From positions 2,916,668 through 2,980,667 of the forward strand of contig NZ_MQWC01000004.1 of the NCBI RefSeq assembly GCF_002954405.1: DNA of 64,000 nucleotides, in the 5' to 3' direction. Shown piece by piece: positions 8,703-17,179 of the stretch. The translations under genes were made by a program, and so were the position numbers. Source of the stretch: Salinibacter sp. 10B. GTDB taxonomy: Bacteria > Bacteroidota > Rhodothermia > Rhodothermales > Salinibacteraceae. The notes beneath the pieces were generated by a model. That model was not told the origin of the DNA. It was given only the letters and a program-made list of their open reading frames with translations, and made no database searches. Numbering within the stretch: position 1 is the stretch's first letter; each line of letters begins with the position of its first letter.

Positions 8703-10187
8703 ATGTCCGTTCTTGACGCCCTTCAGCATCAGTGGAAACGGCACTGGCGCTCGGCGACCCGGGTCCGGAGCGTCCTGTCGACTCTGCTCCTGGTACTGGG
8801 CGCGGTGTATTTCGGTCTGCTCTTCGTCGGCGGAGGCCTGATATACCCGCAGATCATGGCGGAGGTGGCTCCGAAGCAGGATCCGCTCCGCCTACTCAAC
8901 GCCGGACTTCTGTACGGCGCGATCGGGCTTCTCGTCGCCCGGTTTTTCCTCCAGCGGTCGGCGGGCAGTGCCGTACAGCCGTATCTGGCGCTGCCGCTCC
9001 GACGGGGACAGCTCGTCCGCACTCTGCAGGTCACCTCGGCCCTGAGCCTCTTCAACGTGCTGCCCCTCGTCCTGCTGGCGGCGTTGTGGACCAGTACAGT
9101 GTGGCCGAAGGCCTCGCCCCTTGGCGCTGCGTGCTGGGGCATTGGGGTGCTGCTCCTCGTGATTCTTACGCAGAGCGCCAACAGCCTTCTGCGGGCCGCC
9201 TGGGACCGGAGCGCAGCCCGTGTAGTTGGGGCAAGTGCCGTCCTCGCAGCTGCCGCCGCGGGGGGAGAATTCTTCGGCTTCTGGAGCCTCACCGCAGCCT
9301 CGGAGCAGCTCTTCGGAGGGCTGAGTGCTGGACGTCTGCTTCTACTCGCAGGGCTCGGCTGCGCAATCGGAGCGACGATCCTCGCGGCCCACTGGGCATT
9401 GCGAACACGGCTCTACGCTCTGTGGACGAACACGCACGAAGAGGCTGCAGGGACTCTCTCATTCCCAGAGCTGGAGGGGGTCGAAATCCAGGGACGAACA
9501 GCCTCCCACGCACTGCTGGGCGCGAAGCTGATTCTCCGCAACAAGCGCCCCCGACAGATGCTTGGGGTTGCCATTCCACTCAACCTCGGATTTCTCGCCT
9601 TTCTTGCAGGCCAAGGAACGGTAGATCCCTACTTCGAGATTCTCTTCAGCTTCGTGCTGAGCGGATTTCTTGCCTTTCCGTACTTTCAGTTCGGGTACGC
9701 CTGGCATGGACGACACTTCGACGCGCTCCTGATTCAAACGGAGTCGTCGCACACGCTCGTTCAGGCCCACTTCGCTCTGTTCGCGGGCCTCTGCCTGTGC
9801 TCGATCTTGGCGATCCTTCCCGTGGTGGTCTGGCTGGCCCCCGGCATTCTGGACGCATTGGCCGCCCTGTTCCTCTACAACCTCGGCGTCTGCGGTCCCT
9901 TTTTCCTTCTGCTGGGCACGTGGAATCGGACAGCACTCGCCCTCAATCAGACGACCTTCTTCAACTACCAGGGCAGTTCCTCCCTGCAAACCATCTCGAT
10001 CGCGGTGCTGATGGGCCTCCCGCTTGGACTCTTTTTCGCCATGGGCCCCCAGTCCACGCTGTGGGCATTGGCGGGGCTCGGGGCGCTCGGCCTGTGCACT
10101 GCGCCGCTCTGGATGCGCGGCCTGGCGCACCTGCTCCGACGGCACCGGCATGCGATGGCGGCGGGCTTCCGGGCAACCGATCCGTAG
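8703..10187 (+). CDS. ABC transporter permease, DUF5687-like
   Basis: The 494-residue protein has about ten to twelve hydrophobic segments and no signal peptide, with a basic C-terminal end (LLRRHRHAMAAGF). It resembles the DUF5687 permeases that Bacteroidota pair with NatA-like ATPases. Its position directly after an ATPase gene supports a role as the membrane half of the transporter. I chose the ATG at 8703; the frame is open further back but that part has no membrane character. A truncated relative lies at 10577-11041, so the locus probably once held a second copy. Confidence 0.8.
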   Translation: MSVLDALQHQWKRHWRSATRVRSVLSTLLLVLGAVYFGLLFVGGGLIYPQIMAEVAPKQDPLRLLNAGLLYGAIGLLVARFFLQRSAGSAVQPYLALPLRRGQLVRTLQVTSALSLFNVLPLVLLAALWTSTVWPKASPLGAACWGIGVLLLVILTQSANSLLRAAWDRSAARVVGASAVLAAAAAGGEFFGFWSLTAASEQLFGGLSAGRLLLLAGLGCAIGATILAAHWALRTRLYALWTNTHEEAAGTLSFPELEGVEIQGRTASHALLGAKLILRNKRPRQMLGVAIPLNLGFLAFLAGQGTVDPYFEILFSFVLSGFLAFPYFQFGYAWHGRHFDALLIQTESSHTLVQAHFALFAGLCLCSILAILPVVVWLAPGILDALAALFLYNLGVCGPFFLLLGTWNRTALALNQTTFFNYQGSSSLQTISIAVLMGLPLGLFFAMGPQSTLWALAGLGALGLCTAPLWMRGLAHLLRRHRHAMAAGFRATDP

Positions 10188-10202
10188 AGCGACGCTTGTC
10201 GG

Positions 10203-10472
10203 TTAGGCAACGACCGCCTCTCGATCCTCAGACGTATGCTCACCGGCCGCCCCCTCGTCACAGTGAGCGATTACCAGTTCGCAAAGCAGCTTCTGCCGCT
10301 CCAGCTTCAGCCCTCGAAGGCTCCGGGAGATCGTCGTGATCTTTTGCTTTGCCACTTCGGCCGACTGTCCAGCCTCGATTCGCTTCCGATCATTGTAGCT
10401 CGAATGCAGGGCTGGATCATGTGCCCACAGTTCAGACTCGTTGTCAAACCGAGACCAGAGCTCCTTGTACAT
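10203..10472 (-). CDS. hypothetical protein, 89 residues
   Basis: An ATG-started frame of 89 residues, charged and probably alpha-helical (for example AEVAKQKITTISRSLRGLKLERQKLL). I do not recognise it. It runs against its neighbours, lies in a somewhat lower-GC stretch between the intact permease and its truncated relative, and has no conserved motif. It may be a genuine small gene or a chance frame in decayed DNA. Confidence 0.3.
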   Translation of the reverse strand: MYKELWSRFDNESELWAHDPALHSSYNDRKRIEAGQSAEVAKQKITTISRSLRGLKLERQKLLCELVIAHCDEGAAGEHTSEDREAVVA

Positions 10473-10576
10473 CGGCTTTTGTCGACTCTTGCGAACGCAA
10501 AAGATAAAAAACTACGTCTACGGTTCGACCTTTGAGACGGGGTCTGCGTGACATCAGATGCATGCCGTAGAACGAA

Positions 10577-11041
10577 GTGCAGATATGCCAGCTTTCAGGT
10601 TTCCGGTCGGTCAGTCTCGCCGTCGGGCCGGCCCTGATCGCACTTCCGGTACTCGCGTGGACCGATCCATTCCTCTTGGTACCGATCGCAGCATTTGCAC
10701 TCTACAATGCCGGAATCACCGCGCCGGTGATAACGTGGACGAGCATGTACTGGAACCGGAGGTGGGTCAACCCGGAGCAGCGCCGGATTTCCATGATCGG
10801 TGGTGGGGGACCGGTGCGAACCCTGGTGTTCTCTCCGCTTCTCTGGGCGCTCCCACTCGCAACATTGTATTGGGGGAATCTACCAGCGGTCCTTGGAAGC
10901 GTAGCTCTCCTGGGCCTCGCGAGCCTAGCGACATTCCGCTTTTGGCGTCCCCGGCTGGAGGCGACGTTTCGGCAGCGGCGTCACGCCCTGCTGCGAGGCT
11001 TCCGGGGCGAGTGGATTTCCCCCCGTGAATGGTACTGGTAG
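10577..11041 (+). pseudogene. 5'-truncated copy of the DUF5687-like permease
   Basis: The 154 residues align with only the last third of the intact permease at 8703-10187. FALYNAGITAP matches FLYNLGVCGP, and RQRRHALLRGFR matches RRHRHAMAAGFR at the C-terminus, with hydrophobic segments in the same places. No ATG starts the frame (first start-like codon is GTG at 10577), and no matching N-terminal sequence is seen upstream. This is best read as the remnant of a duplicated or paralogous permease gene. Confidence 0.65.
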
Positions 11042-11277
11042 AAGTGGACGCTCCGAGCACAGGAAGAGTCGGGTTCCCCTCAAGCATCCGGTGGCCCCCA
11101 CTTCGCCCTCGCGCCCCTTTGCCCTCTCGCTCGGGCAAATTCGGAAGATACGAACCAAAGAGCCGCCGTTCCTCCGTTCTGTGCTTCAACGTCCGATTGC
11201 CGTGCCGTCGCATTTCTCCGACCCGATGGTTAGGTTTGGCGATCGGCACCTGCTTTTGTCTCACCCGCTTTCCCTTT

Positions 11278-11841
11278 ATGCCGTCAATTTGCGTCTACTG
11301 CTCCTCCAGCAATGCCATTTCCGAGGTCTATCCGCCCGTGGCGGAAGCGCTCGGTCGGGAAATTGCCCATCGCGGGCACACGCTCGTGTACGGGGGCGGA
11401 GCAGTCGGACTGATGGGCGTGATGGCGCGAGCGGCCCACGAGGCGGGGGGGAACGTGACTGGCGTTATTCCTTCGAAGCTGCAGGACCGCGAGGGCATTG
11501 CCTACGAAGCCGACGAGCTCCTCGTGACCGAGACGATGCGGGAGCGAAAGAAGCTCATGTACGAGCGGGCCGACGCATTTGTGGTGCTGCCGGGCGGATA
11601 CGGGACGCTGGAGGAGTTCATGGAGGTGCTCACCCTCAAGCAGTTGGGCTATCACGATCGGCCCATCGCCATTCTCAACGTCGACGGCTTCTACGACACG
11701 CTGCTGGACTTCTTCGAGGAGCTTCGAGAAGGGTACTTTGCACGAGAAGCCATCACGGACCTTGCCCACGTGGTAACGACCCCCGAGGCCGCGCTAAATC
11801 GGCTGGACGTTGTGCCTGCAGAAGACGGCCTTCCGTCCTAA
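11278..11841 (+). CDS. LOG-family protein (nucleoside 5'-monophosphate phosphoribohydrolase)
   Basis: The 187 residues carry the family blocks LVYGGGAVGLMG and PGGYGTLEEFMEVLT, the PGGxGTxxE motif of the lysine-decarboxylase-like Rossmann fold. Proteins of this group cleave nucleoside monophosphates, including cytokinin riboside 5'-monophosphate in plants and some bacteria, to base and ribose 5-phosphate. The bacterial role is usually nucleotide salvage or clean-up; the exact substrate is unknown. I chose the ATG at 11278, as the upstream extension is low-complexity and unrelated. The leader is pyrimidine-rich with no Shine-Dalgarno site. It converges with the response regulator gene. Confidence 0.9.
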   Translation: MPSICVYCSSSNAISEVYPPVAEALGREIAHRGHTLVYGGGAVGLMGVMARAAHEAGGNVTGVIPSKLQDREGIAYEADELLVTETMRERKKLMYERADAFVVLPGGYGTLEEFMEVLTLKQLGYHDRPIAILNVDGFYDTLLDFFEELREGYFAREAITDLAHVVTTPEAALNRLDVVPAEDGLPS

Positions 11842-11889
11842 TCGTTTGCGGCCTGTCCTCTGCGGCGCGAGCCCGTTTGGCAGCACCTC

Positions 11890-12627
11890 CTACACTGCTT
11901 CTGTTGCGGTCTCCTCCACCCGGTCGGCCCCTTCCAGCTTGTATCCGATGCCGTAGACGCTCTGGATGGCCCATTCGTCTTCACTGTTTCCGTCCATCAC
12001 ATCACGGAGGGCGTTCACGTGACGGTCGATCGTTCGGGTTTCGACGGCCGACGGGAGATCCCACACGTCGCGGAGAATCTGCTCCCGGGTGGCCGTACGA
12101 CCCCGTCGCCGGAGCAGGTAGGCAAGCAGTTTGTACTCCAAGTCCGTGAGCTGTACGGGATCCCCATTGCGCACCACTTCCTCGTTGTCGAGGTCGACCT
12201 GGAGCCCGCCCACATTGAATACGCCGCCTTCCTCTTCCACCTGTGCCTCGCGGCGGAGCAGGGCGTCGATCCGGGCGAGGAGCTCTTCCGTTTCAAACGG
12301 CTTGGTCAGATAGTCGTCGGTGCCGACCTGGAAACCACGCATCTTGTGCTCGTGGTCACCGAGGCCGGTGAGCATGAGCACCGGCGTCCGCACGCCGTCC
12401 TCGCGCGCTTGGCGCAGGACCTCGAAGCCGTTCTGGTCGGGCAGTTTGGCATCGAGAATAATGAGGTCATACCCCGGTAGACGGGTGGCCTCCTCCTCCG
12501 CGTCGGTTCCATTCTCGGCTAGCGTGACCTCGTAGCCTTCCGATTCGAGGTAGAGGACGAGGCTCGTACTGAGTTCACTGTCGTCTTCGACGAGGAGAAG
12601 ATGAGGACCCTGCTCGGTGCCGGACAT
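11890..12627 (-). CDS. OmpR/PhoB-family response regulator
   Basis: The 245 residues comprise a canonical receiver followed by a winged-helix DNA-binding domain. The receiver has the acidic pair in LLVEDDSEL, phosphoacceptor D59 in IILDAKLPDQNG, T87 and K109 in DDYLTKPF. The winged helix includes LTDLEYKLLAYL, TRTIDRHVNALR and SVYGIGYKL. All phosphorylation residues are present, in contrast to the regulator at 42479. No histidine kinase gene is adjacent, so the partner is encoded elsewhere. I chose the start at 12627; an upstream in-frame start adds only an unconserved stretch. Confidence 0.93.
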   Translation of the reverse strand: MSGTEQGPHLLLVEDDSELSTSLVLYLESEGYEVTLAENGTDAEEEATRLPGYDLIILDAKLPDQNGFEVLRQAREDGVRTPVLMLTGLGDHEHKMRGFQVGTDDYLTKPFETEELLARIDALLRREAQVEEEGGVFNVGGLQVDLDNEEVVRNGDPVQLTDLEYKLLAYLLRRRGRTATREQILRDVWDLPSAVETRTIDRHVNALRDVMDGNSEDEWAIQSVYGIGYKLEGADRVEETATEAV

Positions 12628-12877
12628 AGAGTAAGTGGCGTAGTTGACGGGGAATATTGGGCTCGTACCCAGCACTGATCCGAAACGCAGGATGCAAGAG
12701 GATGTGTCTGGTCCACCTCACTGGTGCTGTAAAGGTCCTGAAACATTCCGTCCCGGCAAGTGCCGGTGGAGTGGAAGGGAGACCCCAAGATATGAGGGAG
12801 GGCCACCGGAAGAGGGGGAGAATCGCCTTCTGTTGAGGGGGAGTGTTGGAGAAGGTGAGCTTTGCTCTGGCTTCCGT

Positions 12878-14314
12878 CTACCCGTGCACCACGGCGAGCG
12901 GCTTCAGCCGGGCCACCTTGCTGGCAAGCCGTGCACCCGCGACCGTTTCCACGACCGCGTCGATGTTCTCCTTGAGCTTTACGCCGCCGGCAGACGGAGA
13001 TCCTTCTCCGCGGACGGGCACCCCCTGGCCTTCCAACTCTTCGTCAATTGCCACCGGCTCGGCGTGGTGGTTGGCTTCGTGGCGGCTCATCGTCCGTCCG
13101 GCACCGTGGCACGCGGAGCCGAAGCTCTTCTGCATGCTCTCGCGCGTGGCGAGCATGACCCATGAGTTTTCTCCCATGCTTCCGGGCACGAGCACCGGCT
13201 GGCCGAGGGCACGGTAGGGGAGCGAGATTCCCGGCGTTCCCGGGCCGAAGGCGCGAGCCGCGCCTTTCCGGTGCACGTAGCAGCGCATGTGCTTGCCCTC
13301 AACCTGATGCATTTCCACCTGGCCGAGGTTGTGGGCGACGTCGTAGACCGTCTTGAGGCGCTGCCCGGCCCCGTCGAGCACATCGTCGAACACTTCCCGG
13401 ACGCGGTGGGCTAGCACCTGGCGGTTGGCGTAGGCGTAGTTGGCCGCGGCCTTCATGGCCCCCATGTAGTCCTTCGACTCGCGGGAGTCGAGGGGAACGC
13501 AGGCGAGATTCGGGTTCGGCGGTGTGATGTCGTAGGAGGGAGCGGCCTCCTGAAATCGCTCGATATAGTCCGCGCAGACCTGCCGGCCGTAGCCGCGCGA
13601 CCCGCAGTGAATTTGGGCGACGAGAGTATCCTCCTTGAGTCCCATCGTCACGGCGGCGGCGCGATCGAAGACCTCCTCGACGCTGTGAATCTCGATGAAG
13701 TGCTCGCCTCCGCCGAGGGTGCCGAGCTGTTGGGCCCCAAGCGAGCGGGCAACCTCGCTAACCTTGCCAGGATCGGCGTCGTTCAGGCGCCCCCCTTCTT
13801 CGGCCCGGACGAGATCATCCTGCTGGGCCATGTCCTTCCGCAGCGCCCACTGTGCTCCCGACTGCGCCACGTGGTCGACCTCGCTTTTGTTCATTTGGAT
13901 GGACCCCTCCGCGTCCGATCCACTCGGGATGTGCGCTTTGAGGGCATCGGCAAGGGCGTCGAAATTGCCCTTGGCCTCCTCAAGATCGATGTCCGATCCC
14001 AGCAGCCGCACACCGGTGTTGATGTCGTGACCAATAGCGCCTGGGGCAATGGTGCCCACCGGCCACTTCGACACGGCCACAATGCCCACCGGGGCGCCCT
14101 GGCCGCTATAGACATCGGGCATTACAACAAGATGGCCAACCAGTCCGGGCATCATCGCCGTCTGGATGGCCTGTTCTATTGCTTCCCCCCGAATAATATC
14201 CCCGATCAGCTCCTCATTGGCAATAATGCGTACCGGAACGCGCATCGCCTCTCGGAACGACTCCGGAATTTCCCACGTGAAGTCGTCGATCCGCGTTAAA
14301 TCTGTACGTTCCAT
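12878..14314 (-). CDS. rtcB: RtcB-family RNA ligase, divergent active site
   Basis: The 478-residue protein aligns along the whole RtcB family. These enzymes join 2',3'-cyclic phosphate or 3'-phosphate RNA ends to 5'-OH ends using GTP and Mn2+. Metal ligands H205, H236 and H328 (in VAHNLG) and the guanylylated H403 in CHGAGR are kept. Several normally fixed residues differ. The Mn2+-binding Cys of the usual DINCG block is Thr100 in GHDINTGVRLL. The Asn before H205 is Glu (GGGEHFIEI). The usual His of MPDVHxGxG is Tyr69. It may be an RtcB paralogue with altered metal use or substrate. No archease or rtcA is nearby. Confidence 0.88.
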   Translation of the reverse strand: MERTDLTRIDDFTWEIPESFREAMRVPVRIIANEELIGDIIRGEAIEQAIQTAMMPGLVGHLVVMPDVYSGQGAPVGIVAVSKWPVGTIAPGAIGHDINTGVRLLGSDIDLEEAKGNFDALADALKAHIPSGSDAEGSIQMNKSEVDHVAQSGAQWALRKDMAQQDDLVRAEEGGRLNDADPGKVSEVARSLGAQQLGTLGGGEHFIEIHSVEEVFDRAAAVTMGLKEDTLVAQIHCGSRGYGRQVCADYIERFQEAAPSYDITPPNPNLACVPLDSRESKDYMGAMKAAANYAYANRQVLAHRVREVFDDVLDGAGQRLKTVYDVAHNLGQVEMHQVEGKHMRCYVHRKGAARAFGPGTPGISLPYRALGQPVLVPGSMGENSWVMLATRESMQKSFGSACHGAGRTMSRHEANHHAEPVAIDEELEGQGVPVRGEGSPSAGGVKLKENIDAVVETVAGARLASKVARLKPLAVVHG

Positions 14315-14541
14315 ATGTTCGGTTCAACGTGCGCAAACGGACCATTTCGACAGTCCTTGGCGCTACGTCTCGGTTGATTCTGAGGAGCAGCATTCTGGGT
14401 GTTTGAACCAGATGGGGAAATTCAGTGTTCCCCCCACAGTCCCAAGAGGGGCCGTCACCACAGTCTGTACTCCCCGAGTGAGTGGGGGGCGTCGCTCCTT
14501 CACACGGAAGAAATACGGTCGATTCCGGGGCCAGGAATTGT

Positions 14542-15693
14542 CTATGCCGGAATCTCTTCGGTCTTCTCGGCAGCCTCCGATTCGGTAGTGCCGACCTCAT
14601 GGATCCAGCCGCCGCCCAACACGTCGTCGTCTTCGTAGAGCACGAGGCTTTGTCCGGGCGTAATGGCCCGTTTGGGCTCTGCAAAAGCGACCTTTAGCGT
14701 GTCCTCGTCCGGCTGCCAGGCCAGGCATCCCGCGCCGTCGTCGTTATATCGAATCGTGCCCCACGCCGGACGCTCCTCTTCAATTTTAGGGTATTTGACG
14801 AGATTGATCTCGTGGGCCGTGAGCGTTTGCTCCATGAGCTCTTCTTTCGGCCCCACCGTGATCGTGTTCGTCTCCGGATCAATGTCGGTTACGTACACCC
14901 GCTCGCCCAGGGCCAGGTCCAGCCCGCGCCGTTGGCCGATGGTATAAAAGGGATAGCCGTCGTGCTCTCCTACGACGGTTCCGTCACTCAAGACGAATTT
15001 GCCGCCGCTCACCTCTTCTTCAAGCCCATCAACGCGATCCTTTAGGAAGCGGGGATAGTCGTTGTCTGGGATGAAGCAGATCTCGTAGGAGTCGGGCTTG
15101 TCGGCCACGTTGTCGAGACCGAAGTCGGCGGCCATTTCTCGGATCTCGGACTTCTCGTATGCCCCAAGGGGAAAGATGGACCGGGCGAGGTGTCCCTGCG
15201 GCAATCCCCAGAGGGCGTAGCTTTGGTCTTTATTGCGGTCTTTCCCCCGGCTCAGCACGTAGCGTTCTATCTCCTCGTCGTAGCGAACGTTGGCGTAGTG
15301 GCCCGTGGCGATGTACTCGCAGTCCAGGTCGTCCGCCCGCTGCAGAAGGGCGTCCCACTTGATGTGGGTGTTGCAGAGGACGCAGGGATTGGGGGTGCGG
15401 CCCGAGAGGTATTCGTTGGTAAACCGCTCAATCACCCAGTCGCCAAACTCTTCCCGAAGGTCAACGACGAAGTGGGGGAAGCCGTGTTTGGTGGCCACCA
15501 CCCGGGCGTCGTTCATCGATTCGATGGAGCAGCACCCAACCTCTTTGTCGCTACGGCCGCCGCTGGTGGAGTAGTCCCACGTTTTCATGGTGAGGCCGAC
15601 CACGTCGTAGCCGCGCTCCTTGAGCAGGACGGCGGTGACGGAGGAGTCGACGCCGCCGCTCATTGCGACGAGGACACGTCCCTTAGTACTCAT
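14542..15693 (-). CDS. mnmA: tRNA-specific 2-thiouridylase MnmA
   Basis: The 383 residues carry the ATP-pyrophosphatase P-loop SGGVDSS (12-18), the catalytic pair C104 in PNPCVLCN and C206 in YEICFIPD, and the family blocks GHYANV, KDQSYAL and YTIGQRRGL. MnmA adds sulfur to C2 of the wobble uridine in tRNA-Lys, -Glu and -Gln, with sulfur delivered by a relay from a cysteine desulfurase. I chose the ATG at 15693 because homology begins there (GRVLVAMSGG). rtcB follows on the same strand after 227 bases, another RNA-acting enzyme, though an operon is not certain. Confidence 0.96.
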   Translation of the reverse strand: MSTKGRVLVAMSGGVDSSVTAVLLKERGYDVVGLTMKTWDYSTSGGRSDKEVGCCSIESMNDARVVATKHGFPHFVVDLREEFGDWVIERFTNEYLSGRTPNPCVLCNTHIKWDALLQRADDLDCEYIATGHYANVRYDEEIERYVLSRGKDRNKDQSYALWGLPQGHLARSIFPLGAYEKSEIREMAADFGLDNVADKPDSYEICFIPDNDYPRFLKDRVDGLEEEVSGGKFVLSDGTVVGEHDGYPFYTIGQRRGLDLALGERVYVTDIDPETNTITVGPKEELMEQTLTAHEINLVKYPKIEEERPAWGTIRYNDDGAGCLAWQPDEDTLKVAFAEPKRAITPGQSLVLYEDDDVLGGGWIHEVGTTESEAAEKTEEIPA

Positions 15694-16008
15694 GGCTGTT
15701 GAGGAATTGGGAAGAAAGAATGGGGGCTTCGGTCTCGGGCGTCGAGACAAGGGCGATTGGGTCGACGGCACCGCCACTGGACGGTGCATCCACGACTACT
15801 TGATTTTATGTCAAACTGTCTTCCTGAAACCCGCGTTCCGTCAAGCAGCCGGAATGTAGGCCTGAGTTCGTCTGGAATTGACGGCGGGCTGGAGCGCGCG
15901 CCTTCAGACGATATTCGCGTGTATTCAGACAATATTTGCTTGTACCACGAGGCGGGGACGGGGATCTTGCACGTTGTCGTATCCTCCCGTGAGCCTTCGA
16001 CTTCGGAT
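15694..16008. other. divergent mnmA-ridA intergenic region
   Basis: No protein-like frame is seen. The region must hold both divergent promoters. Near ridA it contains a tandem pair of 21-bp units, listed separately. Confidence 0.6.
15903..15944 (+). repeat. two tandem 21-bp direct repeats upstream of ridA
   Basis: Units at 15903-15923 and 15924-15944 are adjacent and identical at 18 of 21 positions (both begin TTCAGAC and end TGTA). The 21-bp spacing is two helical turns. They end 64 bases before the ridA start, so they could be operator sites. Confidence 0.6.
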
Positions 16009-16407
16009 ATGTCTACTTCCACCTCCACGTCCCGTAGCACCGTAAAGACTCCCCTTGCCCCGGCTGCCATCGGACCGTATAGCCAGGGCATTCTCGTTGG
16101 CGACCAACTCTACGTTTCCGGGCAGATTGCCATCGATCCGGAAACGGGCAGCATGGTCGATGGGACGATCGAGGAAGAAACGGAGCGCGTGCTCGACAAT
16201 ATCGGCGCCATCCTGAAGGCGGCAAGCATGAGCTTCGAGAATGTCGTGCGCTGCGAGGTCGTGATGACCGACGTCAACGATTACGCCCAGATCAACGAGG
16301 TGTACGCGCGCTACTTCAACGAGCAGCCGCCCGCCCGTCAGGCCGTACAGGTGGAAGGGCTGCCCCGTAATGCCCGCGTCGAGATTTCATGCATTGCCGT
16401 TCGGTGA
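16009..16407 (+). CDS. ridA: RidA-family enamine/imine deaminase
   Basis: The 132 residues match RidA/YjgF. IGPYSQGILVGDQLYVSGQI, ARYFNEQPPARQAVQV (with the conserved Arg that binds the substrate carboxylate) and NARVEISCIAV appear in family order. RidA hydrolyses reactive 2-aminoacrylate and related imines released by PLP enzymes such as threonine dehydratase, protecting other PLP enzymes. Members act as trimers in the cytosol. I chose the ATG at 16009; the first dozen residues are a Ser/Thr-rich extension. Two tandem 21-bp repeats lie just upstream. Confidence 0.94.
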   Translation: MSTSTSTSRSTVKTPLAPAAIGPYSQGILVGDQLYVSGQIAIDPETGSMVDGTIEEETERVLDNIGAILKAASMSFENVVRCEVVMTDVNDYAQINEVYARYFNEQPPARQAVQVEGLPRNARVEISCIAVR

Positions 16408-16412
16408 CGATC

Positions 16413-16441
16413 CCCCGCCGGCCGCGCGCTTAGGGGCGGGG
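16413..16441. terminator. GC-rich hairpin between convergent genes
   Basis: CCCCGCC (16413-16419) pairs with GGCGGGG (16435-16441) between ridA and the convergent lipoprotein gene. There is no T run, so this is only a candidate terminator. Confidence 0.35.
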
Positions 16442-16488
16442 CTCTGAGCGCTGAAAGAGACCACAGGCAGCGGGCCGCGACGTTTCCG

Positions 16489-17106
16489 TTACGACGATAC
16501 CTCGATCGAGTACGACACCTTGATTTCGATTTCGTCGAAGGGCTCTCCCACGTTATCGGGATCGTTGAGGCGAAGCTGCAGAAGGGCGAGCGTGTCCCCG
16601 TTCTTGAGTACACTCGCCACGTCGGATGCCCCGGCCCCCAGCGTCATGGTAACATCTCTATTGTTTTCCGGAACCGGGACGGGCTCCGCCGTCGCAATCA
16701 AAGGCCCTGACTCTCCCCCGAGATAGACTTCTGCACGGGAAAGGTAGGGGAATACCTTTGCCGACACCTCTAAGGGGCTGTCCCCGAACGCTGTGCGTTT
16801 TCCAGTAATGCGTCGGAACGTAACATTGGTGACCTTGGCCGAAACGATGTCTGATCGTGAGGCCGCGGCTGCCTGTTCCAACAGCGCGTCCAGACTGTTC
16901 TCGGAAGAGGCTGACACTGAGATGACCCCCTCTTGAACGTCCTCCTGGCTGTACTGATGCTTGTAGACGATTGGCTCAAGCCCGGTGTTGTTGTTCAGGG
17001 TGATCGTCTCTTCCCCCTCTCCGAGAGAGTCGCACCCAGCGAGCAACAGACTGCCGGTGACGATGACGGCCAATACGTAGAAACGGTGGAGGGTTGAGTA
17101 CTTCAT
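16489..17106 (-). CDS. putative lipoprotein, unknown function
   Basis: The 205-residue product has a clear lipoprotein signal (SLLLAGC, cleavage before Cys25) and a mature part rich in beta-strand-like segments, with no motif I recognise. It is probably an exported beta-sandwich protein anchored in a membrane. It lies 73 bases after the amidase gene on the same strand and could be co-transcribed with it. The start ATG follows a pyrimidine-rich leader. Confidence 0.75.
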   Translation of the reverse strand: MKYSTLHRFYVLAVIVTGSLLLAGCDSLGEGEETITLNNNTGLEPIVYKHQYSQEDVQEGVISVSASSENSLDALLEQAAAASRSDIVSAKVTNVTFRRITGKRTAFGDSPLEVSAKVFPYLSRAEVYLGGESGPLIATAEPVPVPENNRDVTMTLGAGASDVASVLKNGDTLALLQLRLNDPDNVGEPFDEIEIKVSYSIEVSS

Positions 17107-17179
17107 AGGGAACAGGAAAAGACTAGGATAAATGGACGCCCGTCACTGGCTAACGTCAGTCGCGTGCGGGGAGGAGCGT

